From positions 1 through 63,183 of the forward strand of contig JBBKWH010000127.1 of the NCBI GenBank assembly GCA_037968855.1: a DNA stretch of 63,183 nt. The letters are read 5' to 3'. The notes beneath the pieces are model-generated. The model saw only the letters and a program-made list of their open reading frames with translations. It searched no databases and was not told the origin of the DNA. Position 1 is the stretch's first letter. Every line of letters begins with the position of its first letter. The stretch comes from JBBKWH01 sp037968855. Lineage in GTDB: Bacteria; Pseudomonadota; Gammaproteobacteria; Pseudomonadales; Moraxellaceae. The translations under genes and the position numbers were made by a program. Below are positions 35,960 to 45,091 of the stretch, in pieces.

Positions 35960-37404
35960 GGCGTCGATCCTTGCGCAGAAGAGGGAGGTGAGGGGTATTC
36001 GGCTGCGATTTGCATCATCAGGTCAATGGCTTCGCGCTGAGTCGTCCCCTTGGGAGCAGAGACCATATTTTGCTGATCAAGTGGATCGGCAGCTTCAGGG
36101 CCACTTTTGAGGATCAACTGAGGAAAGCACACAATCAGCACGACACAAAACAGTTGAATCAAAATAAAGGGAACGGCACCGCGGTACAGGTCACGACTTT
36201 TGAGTGATGGCGGCGCAACGCTTTTGAGATAAAACAATGAAAAACCAAACGGTGGCGTGAGGAATGAGCTTTGCAGGTTCATGGCCACAATAATCCCAAA
36301 CCAAATGGGCGATAAACCAAACTGATGTAAGACCGGTACCAATAAAGGCACGACGATAAACACAATCTCAAAGAAATCGAGGAACATGCCCAAAATAAAA
36401 ATCAGCGTGTTGACCACCACAATAAAGCCCATCACACCACCGGGCAGTTGGCCAAACAAATGCTCTACCCACAGATCACCACCCAAGGCGCGAAATACTA
36501 AGCTAAATAGGCTTGAACCAATCAAAATAAACAACACAAAACAGGTGAGGCGTGCCGTTTGTTCGAGCGCTTGTTGCAGGGCGGCTTTATTGAGTTTGCG
36601 GCGCAATAAGGCCAAAACCAGTGCGCCTGTCGCGCCCATTGCACCAGCCTCAGTCGGTGTGGCCAAGCCAATAAAAATAGTCCCTAAAACCAAAAAGATT
36701 AAAATTAAAGGCGGTAGCAATGACCACAACAGCGCCGACCAATCAATCGGTGGTGGATTGCTTGTACGAGGCAATAGCTCAGGCTTGACCCATGCGACTG
36801 TCATCATAAACAAGGCAAATAAGCCAATTAAAATGGCACTGGGTAGCATGGCACCGATATACATATCGCCAACCGGCGCACCCAAGGTATCGGCCAGCAC
36901 AATCAACACCAACGATGGCGGTAAAATTTGCGCCAACGTGCCAGAGGCCATAATCACGCCAGAAGACAAAGCAGGCGAGTAGCCTTGCCGCAGCATAACT
37001 GGCAAAGAAATCAGGCCCATGGCCATCACACTAGCGGCAACAACGCCTGTGGTTGCCGCCAATAATGCACCGACTGCAATCACCGCAAAAGCCAAACCAC
37101 CGCGCACCCGTGCCAATAATCGGCCTAAAGCCTCAAGCAGTTGCTCCGCCATGCCGCTGCGTTCAAGAATTAGCCCCATTAGGGTAAAAAATGGAATGGC
37201 CAATAACGTGTCATTTTTCATGATGCCAAACAAACGATCTGGCACGGCTTGAATCAAAATAGGTGGAATAACATCCAACCATACCCCAATCAGGCCAAAA
37301 ATTAACCCAACAGCACCCAGCACAAAGGCCACGGGATAACCGCTGAGTAATAGCAAAAACAATGACAAAAACATAAACGGGGCAAGATAACCGGCATCAA
37401 TCAT
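35956..37404 (-). CDS. TRAP transporter large permease (DctM type)
   Basis: Inner-membrane ion-coupled transport subunit of 482 residues with about 12 membrane segments. Family strings include LFLLLLSGYPVAFVLGAVGL at the start, IPFFTLMGLILERSGMAEQLL, GALLAATTGVVAASVMAMGLISLPVML and TPTEAGAMGATGALVL. The C-terminal 55 residues (after LILKSGPEAADPLD) form a longer than usual hydrophilic tail. It overlaps both neighbours by 4 bp (dctQ before, substrate-binding gene after), so the three TRAP genes form one coupled operon reading dctQ-dctM-dctP. Confidence 0.94.
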   Translation of the reverse strand: MIDAGYLAPFMFLSLFLLLLSGYPVAFVLGAVGLIFGLIGVWLDVIPPILIQAVPDRLFGIMKNDTLLAIPFFTLMGLILERSGMAEQLLEALGRLLARVRGGLAFAVIAVGALLAATTGVVAASVMAMGLISLPVMLRQGYSPALSSGVIMASGTLAQILPPSLVLIVLADTLGAPVGDMYIGAMLPSAILIGLFALFMMTVAWVKPELLPRTSNPPPIDWSALLWSLLPPLILIFLVLGTIFIGLATPTEAGAMGATGALVLALLRRKLNKAALQQALEQTARLTCFVLFILIGSSLFSLVFRALGGDLWVEHLFGQLPGGVMGFIVVVNTLIFILGMFLDFFEIVFIVVPLLVPVLHQFGLSPIWFGIIVAMNLQSSFLTPPFGFSLFYLKSVAPPSLKSRDLYRGAVPFILIQLFCVVLIVCFPQLILKSGPEAADPLDQQNMVSAPKGTTQREAIDLMMQIAAEYPSPPSSAQGSTP

Positions 37405-37943
37405 GGCTGATGCTCCGGTAGATCATGATCGTTTGAAGGGCTTGATCCTGTAACGATCAGGAGCTTTCGGCCTAAGTCTGCCAGTGTTTGCAAAATCAGC
37501 AACAAGAATCCCAGTGGCACCAAGGCCCAGACAGGCCAGCGAATTAACCCGCCCGCATCAGGCGAGCGTTCGCCTGATAGGTACATGCTGAGGGTTTGTT
37601 TACCACCAAGCCATAACAGTAGGCTGGCCAAGGGCAAAAGTACCAGCAGATGGCCAATAATATCGATCCATGCCCGTGTCTGTGGTGACCAACGCTTGGC
37701 TAATACGTCGACGCGTACATGCTCATCGCGCTGTAAGGTCCATGCTGCAGCCAACAAAAAGATCAGCGCAAACAAATACCATTGCAGCTCAATCAAGGCA
37801 TTAGAACCAATGCCAAACTTTCGGCCAAAGGCCGTCACGACAGCCAGCAATGTGACGATCAGAACCGTAAATGCAGTGCCGATGCCGACCCAGCGATTGA
37901 GTTGATCAATAAGATAAGCAAAGGAGTGAATAAGTGCACGCAT
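37401..37943 (-). CDS. TRAP transporter small permease (DctQ type)
   Basis: A 180-residue membrane protein with four predicted helices, the small subunit that pairs with DctM. The conserved LQWYLFALIFLLAAAWTLQRDEHVRVDVLAKRWSPQTRAWID is the DctQ core. It is first in the operon, so the operon promoter should lie within 37944-38245. It overlaps dctM by 4 bp. Confidence 0.92.
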   Translation of the reverse strand: MRALIHSFAYLIDQLNRWVGIGTAFTVLIVTLLAVVTAFGRKFGIGSNALIELQWYLFALIFLLAAAWTLQRDEHVRVDVLAKRWSPQTRAWIDIIGHLLVLLPLASLLLWLGGKQTLSMYLSGERSPDAGGLIRWPVWALVPLGFLLLILQTLADLGRKLLIVTGSSPSNDHDLPEHQP

Positions 37944-38245
37944 AGCAAACGACCATGACCATCAGCAACAACAAGGCGCGCACATTAACATGTTTGGCGA
38001 TGGCCAAAAAGTAGGCCAAAACCAACCGTTTGTCATTGCTTAAGCCAAATAATTGGCAAAACGTCGAGTGTTTCTCTGAATCTGACGTCAGATTTATCTA
38101 TGATTATTTTTGAAGTGACTGTACGGCAGTGATTGACTCGTTGCAGATAAAAATTGCCGCCTAAATACACAATCAGTCTCATCTTATTGATGAAACCTAC
38201 AATAATCAGACTGTCGGATAGATAGTCAAACTGTGAGCTGTTGTC
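37944..38245. other. 302-bp divergent intergenic region
   Basis: It separates the TRAP operon (-) from the GNAT-like orphan (+). I see A/T-rich promoter-like sequence but no confident -35/-10 pair, dyad or small gene. A 38033-38542 minus-strand frame mostly shadows the orphan and is rejected. Confidence 0.6.
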
Positions 38246-39106
38246 ATGATTGCATCTACCATCCCTGCAATGTCCATGCGCTATAAAGCACGTCGCAAAC
38301 TCACCTTGGATGAGTGCCGTGGCATGTATGCCTTGTTTAGTCAGTATTATCACAACACACCCTTTGAAACGTTTTTGAACGATTTGGACAAAAAAACTGG
38401 AGTGTTTATTGCCAAACGTCATACCGACCAAAAAGTCGTAGGCTTTTCGACCGCCACCACGTTTGATGTGCAGGTTGACGGTCGACCCGTACGTTTGCTG
38501 TTTAGTGGCGATACGGTCATGGCCAAAGAGTATTGGGGGCATCCGGCGTTTCGCAAGGCATTCTTCTTATGGTTGTTACGCGAGCGGGTTAAAAATCCGT
38601 TTATAGAAATGCATTGGTATTTGATTTCAATGGGTTATCGTACCTATCTTATTTTAGCAAACAACTTTTATCATTATTATCTAAATATTGATGGCGACAA
38701 TCCACACCTAAAAAAAGTGGCACAAGCCGCGAGTGACCATTTGTTTCCGCAAGTGTTAAATCACAACAGTATGTTGCTAGAGTTTGGTGATCAGGCCTGC
38801 AAGCTGCAAGAGTTTGTCACGCCAATCAGCGATCAAGAGCGTCAAATCCCCAAAATAGCGTTCTTTGAGTCACGTAATCCCAATTGGATGCAGGGTTCCG
38901 AGATGCCATGTATTGGCTCGCTGGATCATGCCTCGATCTTAAAAGTATTGGGTGATGCCCGAAAAACCTTACTCAATAAAGGCAAACGTCGTTTGAAAAC
39001 ACAGGCCAGTTCTAATCAGGGTCCAACTACCTTGCCGGAATTGCCACTCAGTATTTTGGAGAAAATCAGCCTACGTCTGATGAGTCGTGTCAAAAAAGCG
39101 GCTTAA
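38246..39106 (+). CDS. Uncharacterised GNAT-like protein
   Basis: A 286-residue protein whose first 170 residues look like a divergent acyltransferase (GNAT) fold: RRKLTLDECRGMYALFSQYYHNTPFETF, then GVFIAKRHTDQKVVGFSTATTFDV, LLFSGDTVMAKEYWGH, and IEMHWYLISMGYRTYLILANNFYHYY. The last 100 residues carry a basic tail (TLLNKGKRRLKTQ). I cannot name a substrate. It stands alone and converges on alr. The start could be ATG 38246 or ATG 38270; neither has a clear ribosome site. Confidence 0.75.
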   Translation: MIASTIPAMSMRYKARRKLTLDECRGMYALFSQYYHNTPFETFLNDLDKKTGVFIAKRHTDQKVVGFSTATTFDVQVDGRPVRLLFSGDTVMAKEYWGHPAFRKAFFLWLLRERVKNPFIEMHWYLISMGYRTYLILANNFYHYYLNIDGDNPHLKKVAQAASDHLFPQVLNHNSMLLEFGDQACKLQEFVTPISDQERQIPKIAFFESRNPNWMQGSEMPCIGSLDHASILKVLGDARKTLLNKGKRRLKTQASSNQGPTTLPELPLSILEKISLRLMSRVKKAA

Positions 39107-39117
39107 AACCAAGATTG

Positions 39118-39169
39118 GGCTAGGACAGGCGCAGTGATCAACCTTGATCAAACAGTAGCCTGTTTAGCC
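39118..39169. terminator. Large hairpin between converging genes
   Basis: GGCTA-GG-ACAGGC pairs with GCCTGT-T-TAGCC over 11 bp around a loop that itself contains TGATCA-ACCT-TGATCA. It overlaps the last codons of alr. There is no T tract, so termination is plausible but not proven. Confidence 0.45.
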
Positions 39170-40249
39170 ATCTGTTGTCGGTGCTTGGTCTGTGATGACA
39201 CGCACTGGACGTGAACTGAGGCGACAGAGCAATTCATAGCCAATGGTTTGTGCTGCATTGGCTACTTGGTCGACGGTAGGTGATGTACCCCATAGTGTCA
39301 CCACTTGGCCCAGCGATACGGGCTTTGCCAAATCGGTGAGATCAACCATCAACATATCCATACTCACTCTACCAATGATCGGCACAATCTGCTGATCAAT
39401 CTCGACAACAGCTTGATTGACCACACGAGGATAGCCATCGCCATAGCCGATTGCGACCACACCCAAGCGAGTAGGACGCTTGGCTTGCCAGCGAGATCCG
39501 TAGCCAACACATTCACCCATGGCTAGATCATATATAGCAATCAGTTGTGATTGCAGTGTCATTACATTGTGTAGACCAAGGTCATGAGCGGTGATGTGTT
39601 CAAAGGGTGAGCTGCCATATAGCATAATGCCAGGTCTGACCCAATCATGATGTAAATCAGGCCATTGGATAAGTGCGGCAGAATTACATACCGAGGCTGC
39701 AATGGGATCAAGCTGTTGCTTGACCTGATTAAAACAATCAATTTGTTGCTGATTGAGGGGATGCTCAGGCACATCTGCGTTGGCAAAATGCATGGTCAAA
39801 ATCAGTGAGTATCCGGCAGCGCGTAAGTCATGGGCTGCTTGAATGAGGGCATCAGGGCGTAACCCTAAGCGATTCATGCCTGCATTGAGTTTAAGCCAAA
39901 GCGTCATTTGCGGGGCTGGATGTGACAGTGCCCATGCGATTTGCTCAGCCTGATGAATCGCACACTGTGCGTTAAGCTCAATCGCCTCTTGCCATTCTGC
40001 TTGGCTAAATACACCCTCAATAATCACAATAGGCTGGTGCGTCAGGGCGCGCACTTGGCGAGCTTCGGCCAAAAAAGCCACGCCCAAGGCATCAGCATCT
40101 GAGAGTGCCTCGACCGCAAAAGCAAGGCCATGCCCATAGGCATCGGCTTTGACCATGGTCAAGACTTGGCTATGCGGTGCGTAGTCGCGAACGCGGGCTA
40201 GGTTATGGCGGAGGGCGTTGTGATTAAGAAAAATGCGGGCTTCCCGCAT
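39164..40249 (-). CDS. alr: Alanine racemase
   Basis: Interconverts L- and D-alanine for peptidoglycan. The 361-residue protein has an N-terminal TIM barrel with the PLP lysine Lys34 in VLTMVKADAYGHG and a C-terminal beta domain with the catalytic tyrosine in GECVGYGSRW plus VAIGYGDGYPR and GRVSMDMLMVD. It begins 11 bp after dnaB, its usual upstream partner in gammaproteobacteria, with AAGGA before the ATG. Whether it is biosynthetic (alr) or catabolic (dadX) cannot be told by sequence alone; the dnaB neighbour favours alr. Confidence 0.95.
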   Translation of the reverse strand: MREARIFLNHNALRHNLARVRDYAPHSQVLTMVKADAYGHGLAFAVEALSDADALGVAFLAEARQVRALTHQPIVIIEGVFSQAEWQEAIELNAQCAIHQAEQIAWALSHPAPQMTLWLKLNAGMNRLGLRPDALIQAAHDLRAAGYSLILTMHFANADVPEHPLNQQQIDCFNQVKQQLDPIAASVCNSAALIQWPDLHHDWVRPGIMLYGSSPFEHITAHDLGLHNVMTLQSQLIAIYDLAMGECVGYGSRWQAKRPTRLGVVAIGYGDGYPRVVNQAVVEIDQQIVPIIGRVSMDMLMVDLTDLAKPVSLGQVVTLWGTSPTVDQVANAAQTIGYELLCRLSSRPVRVITDQAPTTDG

Positions 40250-40260
40250 GGTACACGTCC

Positions 40261-41709
40261 TTATTCGTCGTCTTCGGCGCGGTAGTATTCCGGTGCCAAG
40301 TTAGTAAAGCGGGTAAAGTGCCCCTGAAAGGCCAGACGGATGGTCCCAATCGGGCCGTTCCGCTGTTTGCCAATGATAATCTCAGCAGTACCCATATCTT
40401 TGGATTCTTTGTTATACACTTCGTCGCGATAGATAAACATAATCAAATCGGCATCCTGCTCAATCGCGCCAGACTCTCGCAAATCACTCATCACAGGCCG
40501 TTTGTTGGGACGGTTTTCTAGACTACGGTTGAGCTGCGACAGGGCAATCACTGGACAACCCATTTCTTTGGCTAATGACTTGAGATTACGCGAGATTTCC
40601 GAGATCTCACCGACACGGTTATCGCCCATACCCGGTACTTTCATCAGTTGTAGGTAATCGACCATGATCGCGCCGATTTTGCCGTTATGCATTTTGGCAA
40701 TGCGACGGGCGCGCGAGCGGAGTTCATTCGGTGGCAGAGCCGATGAGTCATCAATATATAAATTTTTGCTTTGGAGCTGACCCATGGTGCTGGTCAAGCG
40801 TACCCAGTCGCCTTCTTCTAGACGGCCTGAGCGTAGGCGGCCTTGATCAATGGCCCCAAAGGATGAGATCAAACGTGTGGCAATCGAGTCCGCTGGCATT
40901 TCCATCGAAAACACAATAGCGGGCAGGTCAGAGTTAAACAATACGCTTTCGATTAGGTTCATCGCAAAGGTGGTTTTACCCATCGATGGACGTGCAGCCA
41001 CAATGATCAAGTCGCCTGCTTGCATACCAAACGTTTTGTTGTCCAGTTCGGCAAAGCCGGTCGATAAGCCAGTAATTGGGCTATCCGACTTTTGTAGTTC
41101 TTCGACTTTATTGATCACGGTTTTTAGCACGTTGCTAATGGTCAGCGGGCCGCTTTCGGTGGAGTGATTATTGTGCTGTTCACTAATCGAAAAAATCCGG
41201 CTTTCAACCTCATCCAAAATATCGCTGACCGCACGGCCTTTGGGGTCATAAGCCGTATGCAGCATGTCGTTACCGACTTTGATCAAGTCGCGCAGTACAG
41301 CCAGCTCTTTGACTTTTTCGGCATAGGCGGTCAAGTTGTACAGGCTGGCAGGGCTTTCGGCCAGTAACTTGGTCAGATAGGCTTCGCCGCCAATATCATC
41401 AAGCTGATGTTGACCCGCCAACCAGTCGCTGACCATCACGGCATCATAAGGCATGCTGGCAGACGCCAAATGGCTAATGGCTTTGAAAATTAAACGGTGA
41501 CGTTGGGCGTAAAAATCTTGTTCATTCACCAGTTCGCTGACTTGCTCCCAAGATTCGGCAATCGACATCAAGGCGGCGAGTACGGCTTGCTCCATGCTCA
41601 AACTGTGTGGTGGCACACGCATGGCGCGTGCGGCTTCCCCTTCAGTTTTGGGATCTGTGCTGGCAGGTGTTTTTGCCGCATGATCACGCATGCTAATGAA
41701 CTCTGGCAT
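40261..41709 (-). CDS. dnaB: Replicative DNA helicase DnaB
   Basis: Hexameric 5'-3' helicase at the replication fork. The 482-residue protein has the N-terminal primase-interacting domain (PHSLSMEQAVLAALM), the linker helix and the RecA-like domain with Walker A ARPSMGKTTFAMN, Walker B MVDYLQLM, the H4 signature QLNRSLENRPNKRPVMSDLRESGAIEQDADLIMF and the late arginine-finger region. No intein interrupts it. It lies between the ribosomal operon and alr, the standard order. Confidence 0.97.
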   Translation of the reverse strand: MPEFISMRDHAAKTPASTDPKTEGEAARAMRVPPHSLSMEQAVLAALMSIAESWEQVSELVNEQDFYAQRHRLIFKAISHLASASMPYDAVMVSDWLAGQHQLDDIGGEAYLTKLLAESPASLYNLTAYAEKVKELAVLRDLIKVGNDMLHTAYDPKGRAVSDILDEVESRIFSISEQHNNHSTESGPLTISNVLKTVINKVEELQKSDSPITGLSTGFAELDNKTFGMQAGDLIIVAARPSMGKTTFAMNLIESVLFNSDLPAIVFSMEMPADSIATRLISSFGAIDQGRLRSGRLEEGDWVRLTSTMGQLQSKNLYIDDSSALPPNELRSRARRIAKMHNGKIGAIMVDYLQLMKVPGMGDNRVGEISEISRNLKSLAKEMGCPVIALSQLNRSLENRPNKRPVMSDLRESGAIEQDADLIMFIYRDEVYNKESKDMGTAEIIIGKQRNGPIGTIRLAFQGHFTRFTNLAPEYYRAEDDE

Positions 41710-41818
41710 GGTCAGTAAATCCCTGTGAGTGGAGTGGAGTGTGGTTAAGCGCGCAAAGCAGACACCCAGCCGGTGCTCTACCTGTGGTTGAGCCGGTCTA
41801 TTGTTAAAGCAAAGTCAG

Positions 41819-41850
41819 AAAAAAAAGGGTACGCCGTAGGCATACCCTTT
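41819..41850 (-). terminator. Terminator of the rpsF-rpsR-rplI operon
   Basis: On the minus strand AAAGGGTATGCC pairs with GGCGTACCCTTT (one G-T pair) around a 3-nt loop and continues into T8. It lies 78 bp after the rplI stop. Confidence 0.9.
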
Positions 41851-41927
41851 GCAACCCTTTGTCGATGAGATCGTAGATCACATCAACCATAGGGTTCGCT
41901 CATCGCAAGTGTTGACACAAGGTCAAA

Positions 41928-42374
41928 TTACTCGGCGACGATTGTTACCAGTACGTCTGCGGTCACGTCGTGATGCAGTTGTACAGCGATGTTGTATTCG
42001 CCAACGTTGCGCAATGGCCCGTTAGGCATACGAACTTCAGACTTTTCAACGTCAAGGCCAGCAGCAGTTAATGCTTCGGCGATGTCGCGAGTACCGATTG
42101 AACCGAACAGCTTGCCTTCATCGCCAGATTTGGCGGTGATGACGACGTTCACTTCACCCAGTTGCTCGGCACGTTGTTGAGCAGAAGTCAGAACTTCGGC
42201 TTCTTGACGCTCAAGCTCAGCGCGACGGGCTTCAAAGCTTGCGGTATTGGCTTCAGTTGCCGATACTGCTTTGCCTTGAGGAATCAGAAAGTTACGGCCA
42301 TAGCCGGACTTAACTGAAACTTTGTCACCCAGTACGCCTAGGTTTTTAATACGTTGCAGCAGAATAACGTCCAC
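41928..42374 (-). CDS. rplI: 50S ribosomal protein L9
   Basis: 148 residues, the standard size. The N-terminal 23S-binding domain has DVILLQRIKNLGVLGDKVSVKSGYGRNFLIPQGKA; a long helix (EARRAELERQEAEVL) connects it to the C-terminal domain with GKLFGSIGTRDIAEAL. It is last in the rpsF-rpsR-rplI operon, 8 bp after rpsR. Confidence 0.98.
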   Translation of the reverse strand: MDVILLQRIKNLGVLGDKVSVKSGYGRNFLIPQGKAVSATEANTASFEARRAELERQEAEVLTSAQQRAEQLGEVNVVITAKSGDEGKLFGSIGTRDIAEALTAAGLDVEKSEVRMPNGPLRNVGEYNIAVQLHHDVTADVLVTIVAE

Positions 42375-42382
42375 AGCTCACC

Positions 42383-42610
42383 TCACTGATGATTGTCGGT
42401 ATACGGCATCAGGGCCAGATAGCGGGCTTGCTTGATGGCAAGGGCCAGCTGACGCTGATAGCGCGCTTTGGTGCCAGTGATGCGGCTTGGGACAATCTTG
42501 CCGTTCTCAGTCACATACTGCTTGAGCGTCTCGATGTCTTTATAATCGATATAGGTAACGTTCTCAGCTGTAAAGCGGCAGAACTTACGACGACGGTAGA
42601 AACGTGCCAT
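42383..42610 (-). CDS. rpsR: 30S ribosomal protein S18
   Basis: 75 residues; ARFYRRRKFCRFTAEN opens the typical S18 and ITGTKARYQRQLALAIKQARYLALMPYTD closes it. It binds S6 in the central platform of the 30S subunit, in line with rpsF being the preceding gene. The Cys in RKFCRF is the usual single zinc-type cysteine. Confidence 0.98.
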   Translation of the reverse strand: MARFYRRRKFCRFTAENVTYIDYKDIETLKQYVTENGKIVPSRITGTKARYQRQLALAIKQARYLALMPYTDNHQ

Positions 42611-42622
42611 CTTCAGTGCTCC

Positions 42623-43009
42623 TTAAGCGTTAACGTCTTGCGACATCGGTGAGTCATCGGTACGCGAAGCCTTACGAGCGCGTTTTTCTTCAGCGCTTTT
42701 GGCCAGCAGTGATTCTTCGGTGATGGCAGCATCACGACGAATGATCAGGCTACGGATAATGGCATCGTTGTAGCGGAACAGTTCTTCGAGTTCGTCGAGA
42801 GTCTGTTGGCCACATTCGATGTTCATCAAAATGTAGTGAGCCTTGTGGATCTTGTTGATTGGGTAAGCCAGTTGACGACGGCCCCAATCTTCCAAGCGAT
42901 GGATTTGACCACCCGCATCTTTAATTTGGGTCAAGTAGCGCTCGACCATACCAACAACTTGGTCGCTCTGATCAGGATGGACCAGCAACACAATTTCGTA
43001 ATGACGCAT
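42623..43009 (-). CDS. rpsF: 30S ribosomal protein S6
   Basis: 128 residues. It starts MRHYEIVLLVHPDQSDQV and carries RLEDWGRRQLAYPINKIHKAHYILMNIEC, the S6 signature. The acidic/basic tail ends SQDVNA; glutamylation by RimK would need terminal Glu residues, which are lacking here. AAGGAG stands 6 nt before the ATG. It is the first gene of the three-gene ribosomal operon. Confidence 0.98.
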   Translation of the reverse strand: MRHYEIVLLVHPDQSDQVVGMVERYLTQIKDAGGQIHRLEDWGRRQLAYPINKIHKAHYILMNIECGQQTLDELEELFRYNDAIIRSLIIRRDAAITEESLLAKSAEEKRARKASRTDDSPMSQDVNA

Positions 43010-43114
43010 AATAGCTCCTTACGGTTTAGGCAGCCCCCAGATGGATCGTATGATGGATATCCAGAGGCAAGGAGTAGCGTGATCATGGATCACGTCGCAT
43101 AACGCGAAGGGCGA

Positions 43115-43143
43115 ATTCTAGCCGATAATCCATCTAAAGACAA
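43115..43143 (-). promoter_or_regulatory. Promoter of the rpsF operon
   Basis: On the minus strand TTGTCT and TAGAAT are separated by exactly 17 bp. The -10 box ends 105 bp upstream of the rpsF ATG, leaving a long leader suitable for ribosomal-protein feedback. Confidence 0.7.
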
Positions 43144-43226
43144 CGAAAAAGTGCCGTGTGATCGAGTGGCTCAAAAGGTAGGGTAGGCGTTGTGCTTGTC
43201 TGTTGGGCATGGGCTGCACCATCGGC

Positions 43227-43970
43227 TTAGACCTTAAAATCTTCACCCAGATAGACACGACGGACTAAGTCATTGGCAAGAATATCTTGAGATGTGCCTT
43301 CGGCAATCACTGCACCTTCGCTGACAATATAGGCCCGTTCGCAAATGGCGAGAGTTTCTCGGACGTTATGGTCAGTGATTAGCACGCCAATGCCCCGAGC
43401 TTTGAGTTTTTCGATGATGTGTTTGATGTCACCGACTGAGATGGGATCGACACCGGCAAATGGCTCATCGAGTAGCATAAAAGTCGGTTCGGCGGCTAGT
43501 GCACGGGCAATTTCGGCGCGCCGCCGCTCACCACCAGAGACACTCATACCCAAGGAGTTACGAATATGGGTGATGCTAAATTCGTTAAGTAGCTCTTCAA
43601 GGCGATCTTTGCGCTCAGCCTGACTTAAGTCAGTACGCGTTTCTAGGATTGCCATAATGTTATCGGCAATCGAGAGCTTGCGAAAAATAGAGGCTTCTTG
43701 CGGCAAGTAGCCAATGCCATGCCGTGCACGCTGATGCATGGCCAGATTTGAGAGGTCTTTGTTGTCGAGCAAAATACAACCACGGTCCATTTTGACCAGA
43801 CCGACCACCATATAAAAACTGGTGGTTTTGCCTGCGCCATTGGGGCCAAGCAAGCCAACAATTTGGCCACTTTGCATCTCAAAAGAGACGTCACGCACCA
43901 CTTGGCGTTTGTTGTAGCTTTTGGCCAGATGGCGAATGGCCAACGTATGGGGTGTGCTGTGATTGATCAT
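43227..43970 (-). CDS. lptB: LPS export ABC transporter ATPase LptB
   Basis: Cytoplasmic ATPase that powers LPS extraction by LptFG and movement along the LptC-LptA-LptD bridge. 247 residues with Walker A GLLGPNGAGKTTSFYM, signature SVSGGERRRAEIARAL, Walker B FMLLDEPFAGVD and switch His in VLITDHNVRETL. It overlaps lptA by 4 bp. The rpoN gene that often follows lptB is absent; the ribosomal operon follows instead. Confidence 0.97.
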   Translation of the reverse strand: MINHSTPHTLAIRHLAKSYNKRQVVRDVSFEMQSGQIVGLLGPNGAGKTTSFYMVVGLVKMDRGCILLDNKDLSNLAMHQRARHGIGYLPQEASIFRKLSIADNIMAILETRTDLSQAERKDRLEELLNEFSITHIRNSLGMSVSGGERRRAEIARALAAEPTFMLLDEPFAGVDPISVGDIKHIIEKLKARGIGVLITDHNVRETLAICERAYIVSEGAVIAEGTSQDILANDLVRRVYLGEDFKV

Positions 43971-44545
43971 GGTTTGCTTTTGGCACTGGTGGTTTTTACG
44001 GTCGCACTCGGCGGAATGACCAGTTGTACACGTTGCTTGCTGCTACCTGTTGCTTCGATGTCGCCTTGATTCATGCTGTAACGCAAGGTTTCTCCACGAA
44101 ACGTTGCGCCATCTTGGCTCAAAAATGCGTTGCCTTTGAGTGTGACAATACCTGTTTGGGCATTGTAAGTGACGTTCTGACCTTGGCCTTTGGCTAAGCC
44201 TTTGCTGGTCTCCAACTGTTGTTGAAAGCGAGCAGGGCTACCTTGCGCAATGGCGTCTTTAATCCCGCGATTATCGTCCAGATTAACCGTGAGTTGGTCG
44301 GCCTCTATACGAATGGTGCCTTGGGTAATGATCACATTACCGCGATAGCTGGTCACACCGGTTCGCTCATTAAAGCTGGCTTGGTCTGCTTCGAGCGTGA
44401 CAGGTTTACTTTGGTCACTAGGCAGTGCAAACACTACAGTGGTGCTGGCCATGGCAAGAACCAATAGTAAAGGTTGCCAAACGCGAGATGCACCACGTCG
44501 CGACAAACGAGAGATCACAGGGTTATGAGCGTGGGGCAGGGGCAT
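43967..44545 (-). CDS. lptA: LPS transport periplasmic protein LptA
   Basis: Periplasmic beta-jellyroll that oligomerises to bridge LptC and LptD. About 192 residues with a signal sequence (VWQPLLLVLAMASTTVVFALP) and OstA-type repeats such as LEADQASFNERTGVTSYRGNVIITQGTIRIEADQLTV. The C terminus is Lys/Ser-rich (TTSAKSKP). The frame is open 11 codons further up, but ATG 44545 with GGA before it leaves a 23-bp overlap with lptC. It is co-transcribed with lptB. Confidence 0.93.
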   Translation of the reverse strand: MPLPHAHNPVISRLSRRGASRVWQPLLLVLAMASTTVVFALPSDQSKPVTLEADQASFNERTGVTSYRGNVIITQGTIRIEADQLTVNLDDNRGIKDAIAQGSPARFQQQLETSKGLAKGQGQNVTYNAQTGIVTLKGNAFLSQDGATFRGETLRYSMNQGDIEATGSSKQRVQLVIPPSATVKTTSAKSKP

Positions 44546-45086
44546 ATTGAATCCGAATGTGATTGAACTGATAGTCACCTTGGGTCAGGTCCGCTTGTAA
44601 CCCTTGACTGGTCATCAAGCCTTGAGAGGTATTGATGGAGACAGGCTGCTGCGTTTCAATCCGCCGTTGTTGCGGATAGCCGATTAACTGAGCGGTATTT
44701 AGTGTGATCCCTGCTCGCTGTGTTGTGCTGGTCTGCGAGACTTGCACATTACCTGTGAGGACAACGCGGCTGTTGTCATCCAGACTTTCAACATGATCGG
44801 CAGATAAGGTCGCGTCTGGTTGACCATTGCGATACCACACACTTGAGACTTGCGCTAAGGTGCTGAGATTGGTTTTGGGGTTGTGCTGTAGTTCGGCGGC
44901 CTGAGTGCGTGCCATCAACTGGCCGGTTTTGTCGGTTTGCAATAGTTTGATTTGACGTGCTGAGTAGTCGATGCCTTGATCGGCAAAGGATTGCTGCGAG
45001 GCCTGTTGGCCACTGTTGTAATAAAACCAACCTGACAAGACCGCGATGGTCGCGGTCATGGCATACAGCAAACGAGTGTCAATCAT
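44523..45086 (-). CDS. lptC: LPS export protein LptC
   Basis: A single-pass inner-membrane protein of 187 residues that passes LPS from LptBFG to LptA. An N-terminal anchor (LLYAMTATIAVLSGWFYYNSG) precedes the periplasmic jellyroll (YSARQIKLLQTDKTGQLMARTQAAELQHNPKT, LTGNVQVSQ). It lies 5 bp after kdsC and overlaps lptA, so translation is coupled. Confidence 0.92.
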   Translation of the reverse strand: MIDTRLLYAMTATIAVLSGWFYYNSGQQASQQSFADQGIDYSARQIKLLQTDKTGQLMARTQAAELQHNPKTNLSTLAQVSSVWYRNGQPDATLSADHVESLDDNSRVVLTGNVQVSQTSTTQRAGITLNTAQLIGYPQQRRIETQQPVSINTSQGLMTSQGLQADLTQGDYQFNHIRIQYAPAPRS

Positions 45087-45091
45087 GATGG

